Positions 1-9,108 of a stretch of DNA of 64,000 bases are shown piece after piece; position 1 is the stretch's first letter, and each line of letters opens with the position of its first letter. A program made the translations under genes and the position numbers. The stretch is taken from positions 90,965 to 154,964 of the forward strand of contig NZ_FONS01000009.1 of NCBI RefSeq assembly GCF_900112985.1, written 5' to 3'. Origin of the DNA: Pedobacter antarcticus. GTDB taxonomy: Bacteria > Bacteroidota > Bacteroidia > Sphingobacteriales > Sphingobacteriaceae. The notes below the pieces were generated by a model. It did no database searches. It saw nothing but the letters and a program-made list of their open reading frames with translations, and had not been told where the DNA came from.

Positions 1-1
1 A

Positions 2-1534
2 TTTAAACTACAACTGCTATCGGCAGAGTTGATTTATGATGAATTTATACTTCATTCCAATGGCACCTATACCGATGAATTTAAGGTTGTTTTCTTCGAT
101 AAACAAAACCGATTTTTGTATTCCAAAACATTCTCAAATTATGAGAAAGAACTAAAAACAAAACTCAATTTAGAATTAGGCACTTTCCAATATGTGCAAT
201 TGACAAATATTAGTGAAGAGATTATCTCTAATAAACTTTTGATTTCAGATTATTTCCTCTTGGCAAAAACGCATCCTAATCCAAAGACAGAGGAAATTGA
301 AAAAATTTATAGCGAAATCCAAAATGGAGAGCTGAGCAAAGTTCTCGACTTGTTGCATTATGCAATCTTTGATGAAACAGAAAATGAAACAGGAGCCAGC
401 TTTTTAGATAGTAGGAGAAGCACGTTTACAAAGCTGAATGATGACAAAGAACCTGAAAAACTTTACGATCTCTCTTCCTATAAAGCAATAGAAAATTCTG
501 GATTTGAAAAAAACCTTCTACTCTCTTCTCTTTCCCTACGTGTTTTAGATGTTTTGAAGTTCATCAATTTAAATGGAAATTCAACAAATAAACAAGCTGA
601 TATAAGTATTGATGAGCAAGAAGACGATTTAGGCAACATAAATGGAAATGAGGAAGGAGAAGTGGCAACGGTTCGTAACCTCTCTTTTGTCATTCTTAAA
701 TCTGAAAAAAGAAAGTTGATGAACTACTTTGATAACCTTTACAATTACCAACAAGAAATTCTCTATGGGAATAGTCGACCAAAAACATATAGGCCTACAC
801 TTACAGATTTGACTAAATATTTAATCGCTCTTGAGTTGATAAGTGAATACGGAGGGAAATCTGCAAAGTATGACGAACAAGACACGCACCATTTTTTCAG
901 TTATTTACCATTTGTAGACGATTATGACAATAACAATGTAAAGGATTGTTGTTTAAATTTAATTGGCGACTTTTTGATGCTGGCAAGAAGCGGATTTAAA
1001 GCGTATGAATTTGACTATACAAAAAAGAAAATCGAGGAACTAAAAAAAGAGGCACTCATAAATACAATTGTTTGCTTAATTAACAATCGATGGAAAGATG
1101 ATGAATTACATTACTTTTTTACTATGGCTTTAAATGCACTTCATTATTTAGGTTGTAGGAATGTAGATGATTTCAATAGCAATTTTGTAGAATTAAAATC
1201 CAAAATTAATATTAGAATTTCCGAGCTGAAAAACAGAACAAAAGTATTTGAAAAAAACTTAGAGATATTTTACGAAAGACTATGTCCTTCGTTTATAAAA
1301 GTGATTGAACAGATTGAAGATAAGAACTTTGATACATCAGCAGTTAACGGGCAAATTATTTACAAATCGCCTTGGGGTTATAGCTACGTTCAGTACGTAA
1401 ATAAAACAAACGATTTTACTTTAATCAGACCTGGCTTTATGTGGGACTATGATAAAGAAGATTACATAAAACACAGTCCAGACGAAATTTATTTACCTCT
1501 AAAACTCTCATCTTTTATATGCACCGATTTGTAA
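2..1534 (+). CDS. Unknown protein, 5' end cut by window edge
   Basis: I do not recognise this protein. The reading frame is open from base 2, so the TTG at 29 is probably not the true start and the gene continues to the left of the window. At least 510 residues are visible. It is acidic, soluble-looking and without membrane segments or signal peptide. An acidic low-complexity stretch lies near residues 195-215 (positions about 610-660). The base composition is very AT-rich, like the GHKL gene at 50 kb and unlike the tra genes. It is convergent with the HEPN-like gene next door and shares its terminator. Both sit distal to the tra operon, a usual place for accessory or defence genes, but no function can be assigned. 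Confidence 0.7.
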   Translation, partial: FKLQLLSAELIYDEFILHSNGTYTDEFKVVFFDKQNRFLYSKTFSNYEKELKTKLNLELGTFQYVQLTNISEEIISNKLLISDYFLLAKTHPNPKTEEIEKIYSEIQNGELSKVLDLLHYAIFDETENETGASFLDSRRSTFTKLNDDKEPEKLYDLSSYKAIENSGFEKNLLLSSLSLRVLDVLKFINLNGNSTNKQADISIDEQEDDLGNINGNEEGEVATVRNLSFVILKSEKRKLMNYFDNLYNYQQEILYGNSRPKTYRPTLTDLTKYLIALELISEYGGKSAKYDEQDTHHFFSYLPFVDDYDNNNVKDCCLNLIGDFLMLARSGFKAYEFDYTKKKIEELKKEALINTIVCLINNRWKDDELHYFFTMALNALHYLGCRNVDDFNSNFVELKSKINIRISELKNRTKVFEKNLEIFYERLCPSFIKVIEQIEDKNFDTSAVNGQIIYKSPWGYSYVQYVNKTNDFTLIRPGFMWDYDKEDYIKHSPDEIYLPLKLSSFICTDL

Positions 1535-1540
1535 GTTAAA

Positions 1541-1570
1541 AAATCGGATAACTTTTGGGTTATCCGATTT
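1541..1570. terminator. Bidirectional terminator between convergent genes
   Basis: A perfect 11-bp inverted repeat (1541-1551 with 1560-1570, 8-nt loop) lies between the two convergent stop codons. AAA at one base and TTT at the other let it serve both strands. Its stem reaches to within a few bases of both genes. Confidence 0.8.
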
Positions 1571-1573
1571 GCG

Positions 1574-2374
1574 CTATTTAAGTCCTGTTTTATAAGTGTA
1601 ATCAAGTTTGTTATGAATAATTGTAGCTACAACCAATACTTCAGTCATTTCTGAAAGTTGAGTGTCTTCTAATATTTTCGGGTTATGCGCTTTTGGATTT
1701 CGGTACATAGAAAAAAATCCTTTACAGAAGTTGCCGAAACCCTTATGCTCACTTTCTTCGCTTGGATTATTCAGCATATTAAAAGCAAGCATAGGTCTTT
1801 TGTCTTTTCCTAAAGCAAAACAATCATCAACCAGATCTGCTCCATCTGAAGTATAGCCACTTTTCTGCCTAAGTCTTTCCGCAACACTTTTTGTGATTTC
1901 TAGTATAGAGTGAAAATAATTTTCTTTCAGCCATTCGGCTTCGCAGTATGGTAAAATTTCTGAATGAACTCCGATACCGTGTACTTTTTCTTTGATTTTA
2001 AGTGACCTGCTTTTAGCTTCTGAAATGGTTTTAGCTTTTTCAACTAGTCGGGGTTGTCCGGTTTTATCAATTTCTATCCCTTCGTAAACTAATTTTTCAT
2101 TGATAGTTGTTCTGTCTCTTTCAAATTCGTCTTCGGAATTATATCTTTTAGGATTTAATAACCTAACTACAAATGCCAATACATTATTTCCACAATTGTC
2201 TTGTATTTGCTTTTCTTTTAATGCATAAAAAAGTCTGTCGGTTTTGTTTGTACCAATTTGCGATTGAGAAATATTAGCACCAGCTAAATGTTCTGTGATT
2301 TTTGTATGCGTTAATAGATTTGATATAATGTCAGATATATTTCGCAAGGTTATGTCATCAAAGGATTTTGTCAT
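1574..2374 (-). CDS. TIGR02391 (Hypoth_Ymh) family protein, HEPN-like
   Basis: A 266-residue soluble protein whose C-terminal half resembles the TIGR02391/Hypoth_Ymh family, often found beside restriction or abortive-infection genes. The segment YRNPKAHNP contains R225-N226-x3-H230, the R-x4-6-H arrangement that forms the RNase site in HEPN proteins. If active, it would be an RNA-cutting growth-arrest or anti-phage effector; that is inference. It faces the unknown gene on its left, with a shared terminator. No antitoxin-like partner is adjacent on the same strand, so it may act alone or with the unknown neighbour. Family assignment is from memory of the motif. Confidence 0.6.
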   Translation of the reverse strand: MTKSFDDITLRNISDIISNLLTHTKITEHLAGANISQSQIGTNKTDRLFYALKEKQIQDNCGNNVLAFVVRLLNPKRYNSEDEFERDRTTINEKLVYEGIEIDKTGQPRLVEKAKTISEAKSRSLKIKEKVHGIGVHSEILPYCEAEWLKENYFHSILEITKSVAERLRQKSGYTSDGADLVDDCFALGKDKRPMLAFNMLNNPSEESEHKGFGNFCKGFFSMYRNPKAHNPKILEDTQLSEMTEVLVVATIIHNKLDYTYKTGLK

Positions 2375-2384
2375 TTAAAAATGA

Positions 2385-2657
2385 TTAATTCTGTTTCTGG
2401 ATTTCCATGTTTTGGATTTCCCTATCTTTTTTCTCACGAGAATAAACCCAAAGTGATAAAAGTCCAAATATAATCAATCCATAAGCTATCCATTTACCAA
2501 CCTTTTCAATAAATTTAATGAAAACCGAACTTTCATAAGATGAAAAACCTTCGGCTCCCATCGGACCACGCCTGTAAAACTTTCGTCGGTTAAGCCAATA
2601 GCGAAGTCCTAAACCTGCAATCAAAAATATTATTCCTATAACCAATGATGCGACCAT
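2385..2657 (-). CDS. Small two-helix membrane protein
   Basis: A 90-residue protein with hydrophobic helices near residues 3-20 and 54-74, separated by a basic, Gly-rich segment (RRKFYRRGPMGAEGF). Similar small Bacteroidota proteins are common and sometimes carry an unsupported transporter name; I assign no function. The gene lies 10 bp upstream of the TIGR02391 gene on the same strand, so the two may be cotranscribed. The tra-operon terminator at 2725-2752 separates it from traQ. Confidence 0.55.
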   Translation of the reverse strand: MVASLVIGIIFLIAGLGLRYWLNRRKFYRRGPMGAEGFSSYESSVFIKFIEKVGKWIAYGLIIFGLLSLWVYSREKKDREIQNMEIQKQN

Positions 2658-2724
2658 AACAAAACACTTAAAATCTACTTTTTAAATTTACAAAAAAAAA
2701 CAGTTTTAATATCCCTTAAAAAGA

Positions 2725-2752
2725 GAAATCCTGCTTTTTGTGGCAGGATTTC
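2725..2752 (-). terminator. Terminator of the traE-traQ operon
   Basis: A perfect 10-bp stem (2725-2734 with 2743-2752, 8-nt loop) lies 8 bp after the traQ stop. Read on the minus strand it is followed by a T-rich run, the standard intrinsic terminator layout. It marks the end of the mating-pore operon. Confidence 0.8.
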
Positions 2753-2759
2753 ATTGTTT

Positions 2760-3209
2760 TTAATCAGCACTATTAAACTGAAAACTTATCTGTTTTTCAT
2801 TTCCAAAGCTGTCCGAAATCCAAACATCAAAGGATTGCGAAACGGCAGATGTTGAAGTATAGTACAACCGAAATTGCTCTGTGGGTAATGGGTATAAATC
2901 GTTCGGTAAATATGGTTGCTCATCGTAATACCGCAATGTGCCTTGTCCGTCAAATTGGAAATAGCGAAGAAAATACTGTGTGTTGCTGTAATTGCCTGTT
3001 CGCTGTATGGCAATGCGTATTTCTACCGTTTGTCCATTGGCTACATCTTTTGGAACTGGCATCACGTTTACCTCGAAAGGAAAATCGTTCTGTATTTCGA
3101 GTTCATCATCTTTACTACAAGATACTAAAGTTACCGAAGCTGTTAGGATTGCCAGCATTACATATATCGGCACTAATCCTATTCTGAATTTATTAAATAT
3201 TGCTATCAT
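2760..3209 (-). CDS. traQ: Conjugative transposon protein TraQ (DUF3872)
   Basis: A 149-residue lipoprotein: a hydrophobic N-terminus leads to a lipobox ending at C31 (TLVSC), followed by a beta-rich domain typical of TraQ/DUF3872. It is the last gene of the traE-Q operon, 12 bp after traO, and is followed by a strong terminator. In CTnDOT-type elements the primase-like traP lies between traO and traQ; here the two are adjacent and traP is missing from this place. TraQ is needed for mating in CTnDOT, but its exact role is not known. Confidence 0.85.
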   Translation of the reverse strand: MIAIFNKFRIGLVPIYVMLAILTASVTLVSCSKDDELEIQNDFPFEVNVMPVPKDVANGQTVEIRIAIQRTGNYSNTQYFLRYFQFDGQGTLRYYDEQPYLPNDLYPLPTEQFRLYYTSTSAVSQSFDVWISDSFGNEKQISFQFNSAD

Positions 3210-3221
3210 TGTTTTAAGTTT

Positions 3222-3782
3222 TTAAAAATTAAACCTTAATCCCACACCTGCGGATGGTCGGAATTGCTCTAAGTCTGTACCCCAAAATACTTTTGTGCGT
3301 CCTTGCAGGATTAACACAAAACGGTCTGATAGATATGTTTCAAGAGTGAGCCGTCCACCAGCTCCGTAGATGAAGTTATCCTCGCTCAAAATCTTTGCTC
3401 CGTCATACAACATCGCTTCGCCACGATTGATGCTTTCATAACCGACAACACCTGTTATTCCGAAGTTCAGCGTAATGTTTTTACGAGTATCGCCCAAAAG
3501 GAAGAAACTGTAGCCGCCTTCGGAAGTGTAGGTTTCCTGCGGTATGCGGAGGTCTTTGTAGTCGTGGTATTGGTGGGTGTATTCCAATGCCCAAAGCTGA
3601 TAGTTCCCGTTTTTACCGTTCACGGTCATTCCAATATTGAGGTAATAATCATTGCCAATTTTATCGTTGGATACTACACCTGTACTTACTTCCAGTCCTT
3701 TCTGTTTTGGGAGCATTCTTTGTGCCTGTGTAACCGTGATGGCCATCAAGATGAGCATCACGGTATAGATATACTTTTTCAT
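3222..3782 (-). CDS. traO: Conjugal transfer protein TraO
   Basis: A 186-residue exported protein. The signal peptide is residues 1-20 (cleavage near TQA|Q). The remainder alternates polar and aromatic residues and ends in GVGLRFNF, a terminal phenylalanine as in outer-membrane beta-barrels. This matches TraO, the outer-membrane component of the Bacteroidota mating pore. It sits between traN and traQ in the expected order, with a 20-bp gap to traN. Confidence 0.88.
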   Translation of the reverse strand: MKKYIYTVMLILMAITVTQAQRMLPKQKGLEVSTGVVSNDKIGNDYYLNIGMTVNGKNGNYQLWALEYTHQYHDYKDLRIPQETYTSEGGYSFFLLGDTRKNITLNFGITGVVGYESINRGEAMLYDGAKILSEDNFIYGAGGRLTLETYLSDRFVLILQGRTKVFWGTDLEQFRPSAGVGLRFNF

Positions 3783-3802
3783 ATTATTGGATTAAAATGT
3801 TA

Positions 3803-4696
3803 TTAAAATTTTAGGTGCATATCGTTTATTAAACGAGCTTTTATCAAATCCGAATTTTCTACCTGCAAAGTTTGATGTCTGCCACCGTTCTTCTCGAAAA
3901 TCTCAATCAACAGTACCTTGTCATCGGCAATGGTAAATTGGTCTAACAGGAACACGTTTTGTTCGGTTAGTTTCCCGCCAATCTCGTCCAAAGGCTTGTA
4001 AGTTCTGAGGGGTATCATCGGGCGTTCTTGTACCACAGTACGTTTGGCTACCTTTTTATCTACTACTTTGAAATTGATAAAATCAATCTGGAAAGGCACA
4101 TTGGTTTTATTTCTCAATTCCGTATGGAAATAGTATTTGCCGTTGTGGATATAAATGCCTTTGAGAATAAACTGAATGCCGAAACTCTTAGCCCCAATGT
4201 GCTTTACAATCCGATTATCATTTTTGTAAATTGTTTCTAATAGCAAGCCTGCTAGTGAAGGCGAATTATTGCCCAATTCTTCAAAAAGCACATCGTTTCC
4301 ATTGGCTTTATCCACTGCCTTTTGCATTGTAAGTAGGTCGTAGCTCATTGCCTCCGGGTAAGAACTGTAATACACATTAAAGCTGTAAAAACGTCCGTCA
4401 TTCGTAATGACCGAAAAATTGGTTTCAGGTTCGAAATCCCTTACCGTTGCTTTTACACGCAACACGTTTTCCGCATCTTCTGCTTTTCCTGCAATTAGAT
4501 ATTCGCTTCCCAAATCCACATAACGGATAGCGGTCGGAAAAATCAAGTGCGAAGTTTTATCGTAGGTAACTTCCATTTTATACGGTTCTATCTTGCCTAA
4601 TGCAAGCGGAGTTCTGATGCTGTCTTGTGCAAAAGATTGTACGGCAAAGCCGAGTATGAGGGCAATAGCCCAAAAGGTTTTTAAAATATTTTTCAT
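3803..4696 (-). CDS. traN: Conjugative transposon protein TraN (DUF4138)
   Basis: A 297-residue protein with a signal peptide (residues 1-23, QSFA|QD) and the DUF4138 domain of TraN. By position and fold it is the VirB9-like periplasmic/outer-membrane core component of the secretion channel. It follows traM with a 24-bp gap. Residues 30-60 contain the conserved start of the mature domain, with Lys-Thr-Ser-His preceding LIFP, the region aligned with VirB9 in this family. Confidence 0.88.
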   Translation of the reverse strand: MKNILKTFWAIALILGFAVQSFAQDSIRTPLALGKIEPYKMEVTYDKTSHLIFPTAIRYVDLGSEYLIAGKAEDAENVLRVKATVRDFEPETNFSVITNDGRFYSFNVYYSSYPEAMSYDLLTMQKAVDKANGNDVLFEELGNNSPSLAGLLLETIYKNDNRIVKHIGAKSFGIQFILKGIYIHNGKYYFHTELRNKTNVPFQIDFINFKVVDKKVAKRTVVQERPMIPLRTYKPLDEIGGKLTEQNVFLLDQFTIADDKVLLIEIFEKNGGRHQTLQVENSDLIKARLINDMHLKF

Positions 4697-4720
4697 TGTT
4701 TTATTTGTTTGAATTCAACA

Positions 4721-6070
4721 TTATTGTTTAGATACCAAGAAGACTTGATGTCCTGCTTTCAGCGTAACTTTTGGGGTTCTTACCTTTTTAGCAAAATAGC
4801 CCGAAATTCCCTGTACCACGCCACGACTAAGATCTGCTGCAACCTGCTGTCCGGCATTCTGCGTGAGCATTACGCTCGTTCCACCAGTTTGGCTCATATT
4901 GCCTGCCATTTCGGTAAGGGCATTCATTTCCGGCGAATACGGAACGTACAAGCCTTGCTGTCCGTCCAAATCGTAAATGGTTATATCTACCGGGATGATA
5001 TTGCCCTCCAGTTCTATCGAGGTAACTTTTAGTTGTAAACGCCCTCCCTGAAATTTCGCATTAGCCGTTAAAATCGTTCCTTTTGGAATGGTACGGCTCG
5101 GTGTTTTTGCAGGCTCTAATAATCGTAAACGCACACCTGTTTCGCCAACTACTGTTTGGGCATCGTGTACACAGGCTTTGATACTGTTTTTGGGTTGTGC
5201 CATTTGTTCCAAAGAGCCAGCGGTATAAAACCCACGGTTCTTTGTTTCGCTCCAATCCGCTAAAAAAGCACTGTCCGATGGTTCACGGTAAAGGGCTGAT
5301 ACTGTATTTTTTCTTGCTGATGTGAACGATACAAAATGCTCTTTTTGGTTAGTAGCCATAGCACTAATAGCATCCGGAACAGCACCATTAGCAGGTGTTG
5401 AATTTTCGGTATTCGCATTTTTTGGCAGATACTTTGCTGCCATTTCATAGGATTTCTCCATTAGCTTCAATTGGTCATCAACTGTGGCCACAGGTGGCAC
5501 ATCCTTTTCTGATAATTTTTCTTTCAATTCGTCCACCTGCTTACGCAGTTCCATTGTTTCAGCGTTATCATCTTGATAAAAGGAACTCAATGCGCTTTGG
5601 CTATTTCGATAGCTGTTCAAAGCAGGGTTACTGCTTCTTGCCGAATTTCTCCCACTACCGCCAAAGCTGTTGTTTTCCTCTTCTTCATTAAACGGTTCGT
5701 CGGTTGGCTCTTCTTTGTCTTCTGTATTCCAGTAGTCTGAAAGTGTAGCCAATGCATTGCGTTTTTCCTGCTCTTTGCGTTCGAGCATTTCCTGTTCATA
5801 CGCCTTGCCTTTGTCTGCAGGCATTCCAGTTCCAGTAGCCTCTGGTACCGCATCGTTCAGCCCTACATTTTCAATTGTCTTTTTGTCTTCGGATGGTTTA
5901 AATATGAGGTACATACAACCCACGAAAACAATCGCCATTAAGCCGAAAATTAAGGGCTTTTTGAGCTTCTCCTTATTATTCTGTGTGCCGTCTTGCAACA
6001 CATCAGCAGTTGCTGTCGAGTTCCCCTCCGTTACCCGAACAACCGATTTTTTGTTCTCATTTTCTTTCAT
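4721..6070 (-). CDS. traM: Conjugative transposon protein TraM
   Basis: A 449-residue inner-membrane protein of the mating pore, VirB10-like in position. One transmembrane segment lies near residues 40-58. A long charged, Ser/Asn-rich linker with coiled-coil character follows (about 60-230), and a compact periplasmic domain forms the C-terminal half. The start overlaps the end of traL by 14 bp, so translation is probably coupled. Length and layout fit the TraM family. Confidence 0.88.
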   Translation of the reverse strand: MKENENKKSVVRVTEGNSTATADVLQDGTQNNKEKLKKPLIFGLMAIVFVGCMYLIFKPSEDKKTIENVGLNDAVPEATGTGMPADKGKAYEQEMLERKEQEKRNALATLSDYWNTEDKEEPTDEPFNEEEENNSFGGSGRNSARSSNPALNSYRNSQSALSSFYQDDNAETMELRKQVDELKEKLSEKDVPPVATVDDQLKLMEKSYEMAAKYLPKNANTENSTPANGAVPDAISAMATNQKEHFVSFTSARKNTVSALYREPSDSAFLADWSETKNRGFYTAGSLEQMAQPKNSIKACVHDAQTVVGETGVRLRLLEPAKTPSRTIPKGTILTANAKFQGGRLQLKVTSIELEGNIIPVDITIYDLDGQQGLYVPYSPEMNALTEMAGNMSQTGGTSVMLTQNAGQQVAADLSRGVVQGISGYFAKKVRTPKVTLKAGHQVFLVSKQ

Positions 6071-6344
6071 AAATTTGATTTTTTAAAATTGTTGATACAC
6101 TATCCTGCAATCTTGCAGGACTTCCATTTTTTTTGAGGACAGGATTTTCGATATGCTCTATGATCATATCGTTTCCAGACTTTGAGGTATCGTACCAGAC
6201 TTTGAAAATTACACCTGCGGTAAGCAGTAGATATCCCACAAAAAAGTACAGGGTATATTGGTGCTGCTTGCGCACTGGCAATGCCTGCCAACGTTCGTCG
6301 AGCTTATCAAAATACCTATCCATATTTGCTCTTAGTTTTTTCAT
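6057..6344 (-). CDS. traL: Small membrane protein TraL (DUF3989)
   Basis: A 95-residue protein with one membrane helix (about residues 30-47) after a basic N-terminus and before a short periplasmic tail. It occupies the traL position, upstream of and overlapping traM. Some annotations give such genes an unrelated nitrogen-regulatory name; nothing here supports that. It is presumably a small structural part of the secretion apparatus. Confidence 0.75.
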   Translation of the reverse strand: MKKLRANMDRYFDKLDERWQALPVRKQHQYTLYFFVGYLLLTAGVIFKVWYDTSKSGNDMIIEHIENPVLKKNGSPARLQDSVSTILKNQIYERK

Positions 6345-6367
6345 ACTCTTAATTTTTTATGATGATG

Positions 6368-6796
6368 TTAGAGCTTGAACCGCTTGGAGATTTTACCCAC
6401 ATTTTGCTTTTGTTCATCATTAACCAAAGCAATTACCTCAACTGCATTGGGTACGACTATTAAAGAGAGGTTTGTCAGTTCCGATTTTTTTAGCAATTGC
6501 CCAAATTGGTCTTTTCTTGCCACCTCCATTCTGTTGAGTGAGAATTTGCCGTTCAGATAATTTACCCACATACTGCATTCTACACTTGGCTTGTCTTCTC
6601 CCGACCATTGTAGGTAGCCTGTCAACAACAAGTCTTGTTTAGGCAAAGTATCTGCACCTTTTTGGCAGCTTTCAAGGTAATCGCTGATACTGTCTTTCAA
6701 CTTTCCGGCATACGCACCCTGCGTATGGAAATAGCCGTTATATCCTTTTTCTGTAAGGGTTTTTGCGAACGTGTTTAAATCTGATAATGCTTCCAT
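6368..6796 (-). CDS. Hypothetical protein inside the tra operon
   Basis: A 142-residue soluble protein between traK and traL, on the operon strand with gaps of 11 and 23 bp. No signal peptide or membrane segment is visible, and I do not recognise a family. The classic CTnDOT order has no gene here, so this is an addition found in this element's lineage. Its place inside the operon implies a role in or regulation of mating-pore assembly (inference). Confidence 0.75.
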   Translation of the reverse strand: MEALSDLNTFAKTLTEKGYNGYFHTQGAYAGKLKDSISDYLESCQKGADTLPKQDLLLTGYLQWSGEDKPSVECSMWVNYLNGKFSLNRMEVARKDQFGQLLKKSELTNLSLIVVPNAVEVIALVNDEQKQNVGKISKRFKL

Positions 6797-6807
6797 AAGA
6801 TTATTTT

Positions 6808-7431
6808 TTAGCGTTCGATGACTTCTATATCCCTGTTTTCCACGACTGCAAATTTTTCGATATTGAAGCCTTGTGGGTTGTTGTCAGAGCGAACGGAGTT
6901 GACTAGGTAGCCGGAAGTAATTAAGTTACGTCTGGTTACATTGCTTGACCGAATGATGAATTGTTTTGCATAGGTTCGTACCGCATAAGGATGTGTATCG
7001 AAATTGCAGACCACACTATCTACTTCGATGCGTTGCTGTACATTTCCTGATATAATACGACTGTAATAGCCTTTTTCCGATAAGTCTTTATAGTAGTCGA
7101 AGGCACTTTTGTCGGCAAGATTGAATGCCCTGCTCATATTGCTTTCTATAGCGTTTTTGTCGGGAGCAAGTGTAAAGAACAGTTCGTGAAAACGTCTGAC
7201 GTGTTCCCTTGCTTCTACAGGTCGGTTGATGCTCGCATCCTGCGATAAGGCAAGCATTAAAGATTTTCCGTTATCCAATACATAGATTTTTTGGCGTTGT
7301 TCTTCTGCAAAACGGTAGGACTGCCATACGGCATATCCTACCACGCCAATGCAGAGAACCGCAAACACAATGGCATATAATCTTATCTGCCTAAAGCTGT
7401 TTTCGATATTTCTTAGCGTTTTAAATTCCAT
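6808..7431 (-). CDS. traK: Conjugative transposon protein TraK
   Basis: A 207-residue protein with one N-terminal transmembrane helix (about residues 17-36, after NSFRQIRLYA) and a periplasmic domain. This matches TraK, which has a VirB8-like position in the inner-membrane complex. It follows traJ with an 18-bp gap. Length is normal for the family. Confidence 0.88.
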   Translation of the reverse strand: MEFKTLRNIENSFRQIRLYAIVFAVLCIGVVGYAVWQSYRFAEEQRQKIYVLDNGKSLMLALSQDASINRPVEAREHVRRFHELFFTLAPDKNAIESNMSRAFNLADKSAFDYYKDLSEKGYYSRIISGNVQQRIEVDSVVCNFDTHPYAVRTYAKQFIIRSSNVTRRNLITSGYLVNSVRSDNNPQGFNIEKFAVVENRDIEVIER

Positions 7432-7449
7432 TTTTTTAATGATTTATTG

Positions 7450-8445
7450 TTATTTATTCATCAGTTTACCGCCAATGTTTCCTACTGTAGATCCTGCACC
7501 AGCACCTGCAAGGTTTCCTGCCTTCATCGCTGTTTGATTTACATTACGAGTAAAGTTTCCTGCACCTCCGGCTTGGATTACCCAACCTGTTACTGTTGGA
7601 ATTGTGAAGTAGCCAACGATACCGATAATCATAAAGATGATGTACACCGTATTGCTTGTATCGGGTATGTAAGTTGGATCGGCAAGCATTGCTATATCCC
7701 GTTCTAAAATGAGGGATTGTATTCTTGCCAACATCGAACTGAACAAATCGGAAACAGGAAGCCACAGGTAAACACTAACATACCTCGTGATCCATTGAGT
7801 GAGCGTGGACTGAAATCCGTCCCAAACGGAAATAGCAAAAGCTATTGGCCCCAGTATCGAAAGGACTATCAGGAAAAATGTTCGTATGGTATCAATAACT
7901 AAAGCCGCCGCCTGAAAGAGTATTTCCAATAAATTGCGAAACCAATCCTTTATTGCTTTCTCTATCTTGTAGGCTTGCCTGTCCATATACATTCCTGCCA
8001 TTGTACCAACGTCCGATGGCGACCAGCCCAATTCATCCAGCTTTTTATCAAACTCTTCGTCTGATGCCATATAGGCGGTTTCGGGATTTCTGACCATTGC
8101 TTCGTATTCTAATTGGTCTTTCTGCTGTTGCAGTTTGTTGAGATCAAGCACCTGGTCTTCGAGTATGGCGTGGGTTCCTGTAACCACCGGACTTAATACT
8201 GCATTAATGGTTCCCAACACAATGGTTGGGAAGAACATTATGCAAAGCCCCAAAGCGAACGGACGCAACAACGGGAATACATCGATAGGCTCGGCTCGGC
8301 TTAAAGCCTGCCAAACCTTTAATGCTACATAGAACAACGCACCCAATCCAGCCAATCCTTTAGCCACAGCCGCCATATCACCAGCAAGTGGCATCATATC
8401 ATCGTAAAGTGAACGAAGGAGTTCGTGAAGATTATCCCATTCCAT
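7450..8445 (-). CDS. traJ: Conjugative transposon protein TraJ
   Basis: A 331-residue polytopic inner-membrane protein, VirB6-like. Hydrophobic segments cluster near residues 20-45, 58-80, 175-205 and 260-295, separated by a charged stretch (about 95-165). The C-terminus is Gly/Ala-rich. It begins 2 bp after the preceding gene's stop and sits in the expected order before traK. Confidence 0.88.
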   Translation of the reverse strand: MEWDNLHELLRSLYDDMMPLAGDMAAVAKGLAGLGALFYVALKVWQALSRAEPIDVFPLLRPFALGLCIMFFPTIVLGTINAVLSPVVTGTHAILEDQVLDLNKLQQQKDQLEYEAMVRNPETAYMASDEEFDKKLDELGWSPSDVGTMAGMYMDRQAYKIEKAIKDWFRNLLEILFQAAALVIDTIRTFFLIVLSILGPIAFAISVWDGFQSTLTQWITRYVSVYLWLPVSDLFSSMLARIQSLILERDIAMLADPTYIPDTSNTVYIIFMIIGIVGYFTIPTVTGWVIQAGGAGNFTRNVNQTAMKAGNLAGAGAGSTVGNIGGKLMNK

Positions 8446-8447
8446 TT

Positions 8448-9080
8448 TTACCAGTATTTTTGGTTAGAAGTTCCGTAGAGTTCAAGCACTCTCTGTGCGT
8501 CGTTTTTCTTTTTCGCTCTTAGATAGCTTACAGAAATGTTCTTATTCGTGTAGTAGCGAACAAGGCTGTGGTAATCCTTAACTTCTTTGTACACACGGTC
8601 AATTACATCCATACGTTCTTTATCGTTCAGGGAAAGACTTGACGAGGTTATAATCTGCTTCAATTCTTTCAGCAGTTCGGTACTTTCATTGAGCAGTGCC
8701 GAATAACCGTTGCCGATTGCAACCAATTCCTGTGGTGTAAAATTGGGGTCGTTCATCATTTTTCCAAAGTTCTGAACATATATTTCGGACACATCGCCTA
8801 CCAACAATACGGTTTGCTGTACTTTACGGGCATCTTTCACAAGGTTGTTGATAGCTTTCAGCTTATCGTAATATTCCTTGCCCTGGTCGTACACTTTCTT
8901 CACTTCGTTGAAGTTCTTTACCACATTGCTCACGGTGGAAGAAGTCTGTATGATTTCGTTCGCACTGTTGATAATTCCTGATGCCAGATTTGCAGGGTCA
9001 GTTACTACAAATTGGGCTTTAGCTGACGGTGCTACGGCGAGCATTAATGCCGTACACACTGTAAAAAAGATTTTTTTCAT
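8448..9080 (-). CDS. traI: TraI-like conjugative transposon protein (DUF4141)
   Basis: A 210-residue exported protein with a signal peptide (residues 1-22, PSAKA|Q) followed by a helical, coiled-coil-prone region. This matches DUF4141/TraI, a VirB5-like periplasmic component. It is between traG and traJ, with 28 bp to traG and 2 bp to traJ. Confidence 0.85.
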   Translation of the reverse strand: MKKIFFTVCTALMLAVAPSAKAQFVVTDPANLASGIINSANEIIQTSSTVSNVVKNFNEVKKVYDQGKEYYDKLKAINNLVKDARKVQQTVLLVGDVSEIYVQNFGKMMNDPNFTPQELVAIGNGYSALLNESTELLKELKQIITSSSLSLNDKERMDVIDRVYKEVKDYHSLVRYYTNKNISVSYLRAKKKNDAQRVLELYGTSNQKYW

Positions 9081-9108
9081 TGCTTCTAAATTTTAAAATG
9101 TTAATTGA

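Noticed and set aside
2849..3187. Plus-strand frame opposite traQ
   Set aside because: Antisense to a recognised tra gene; several mutually overlapping frames exist there.
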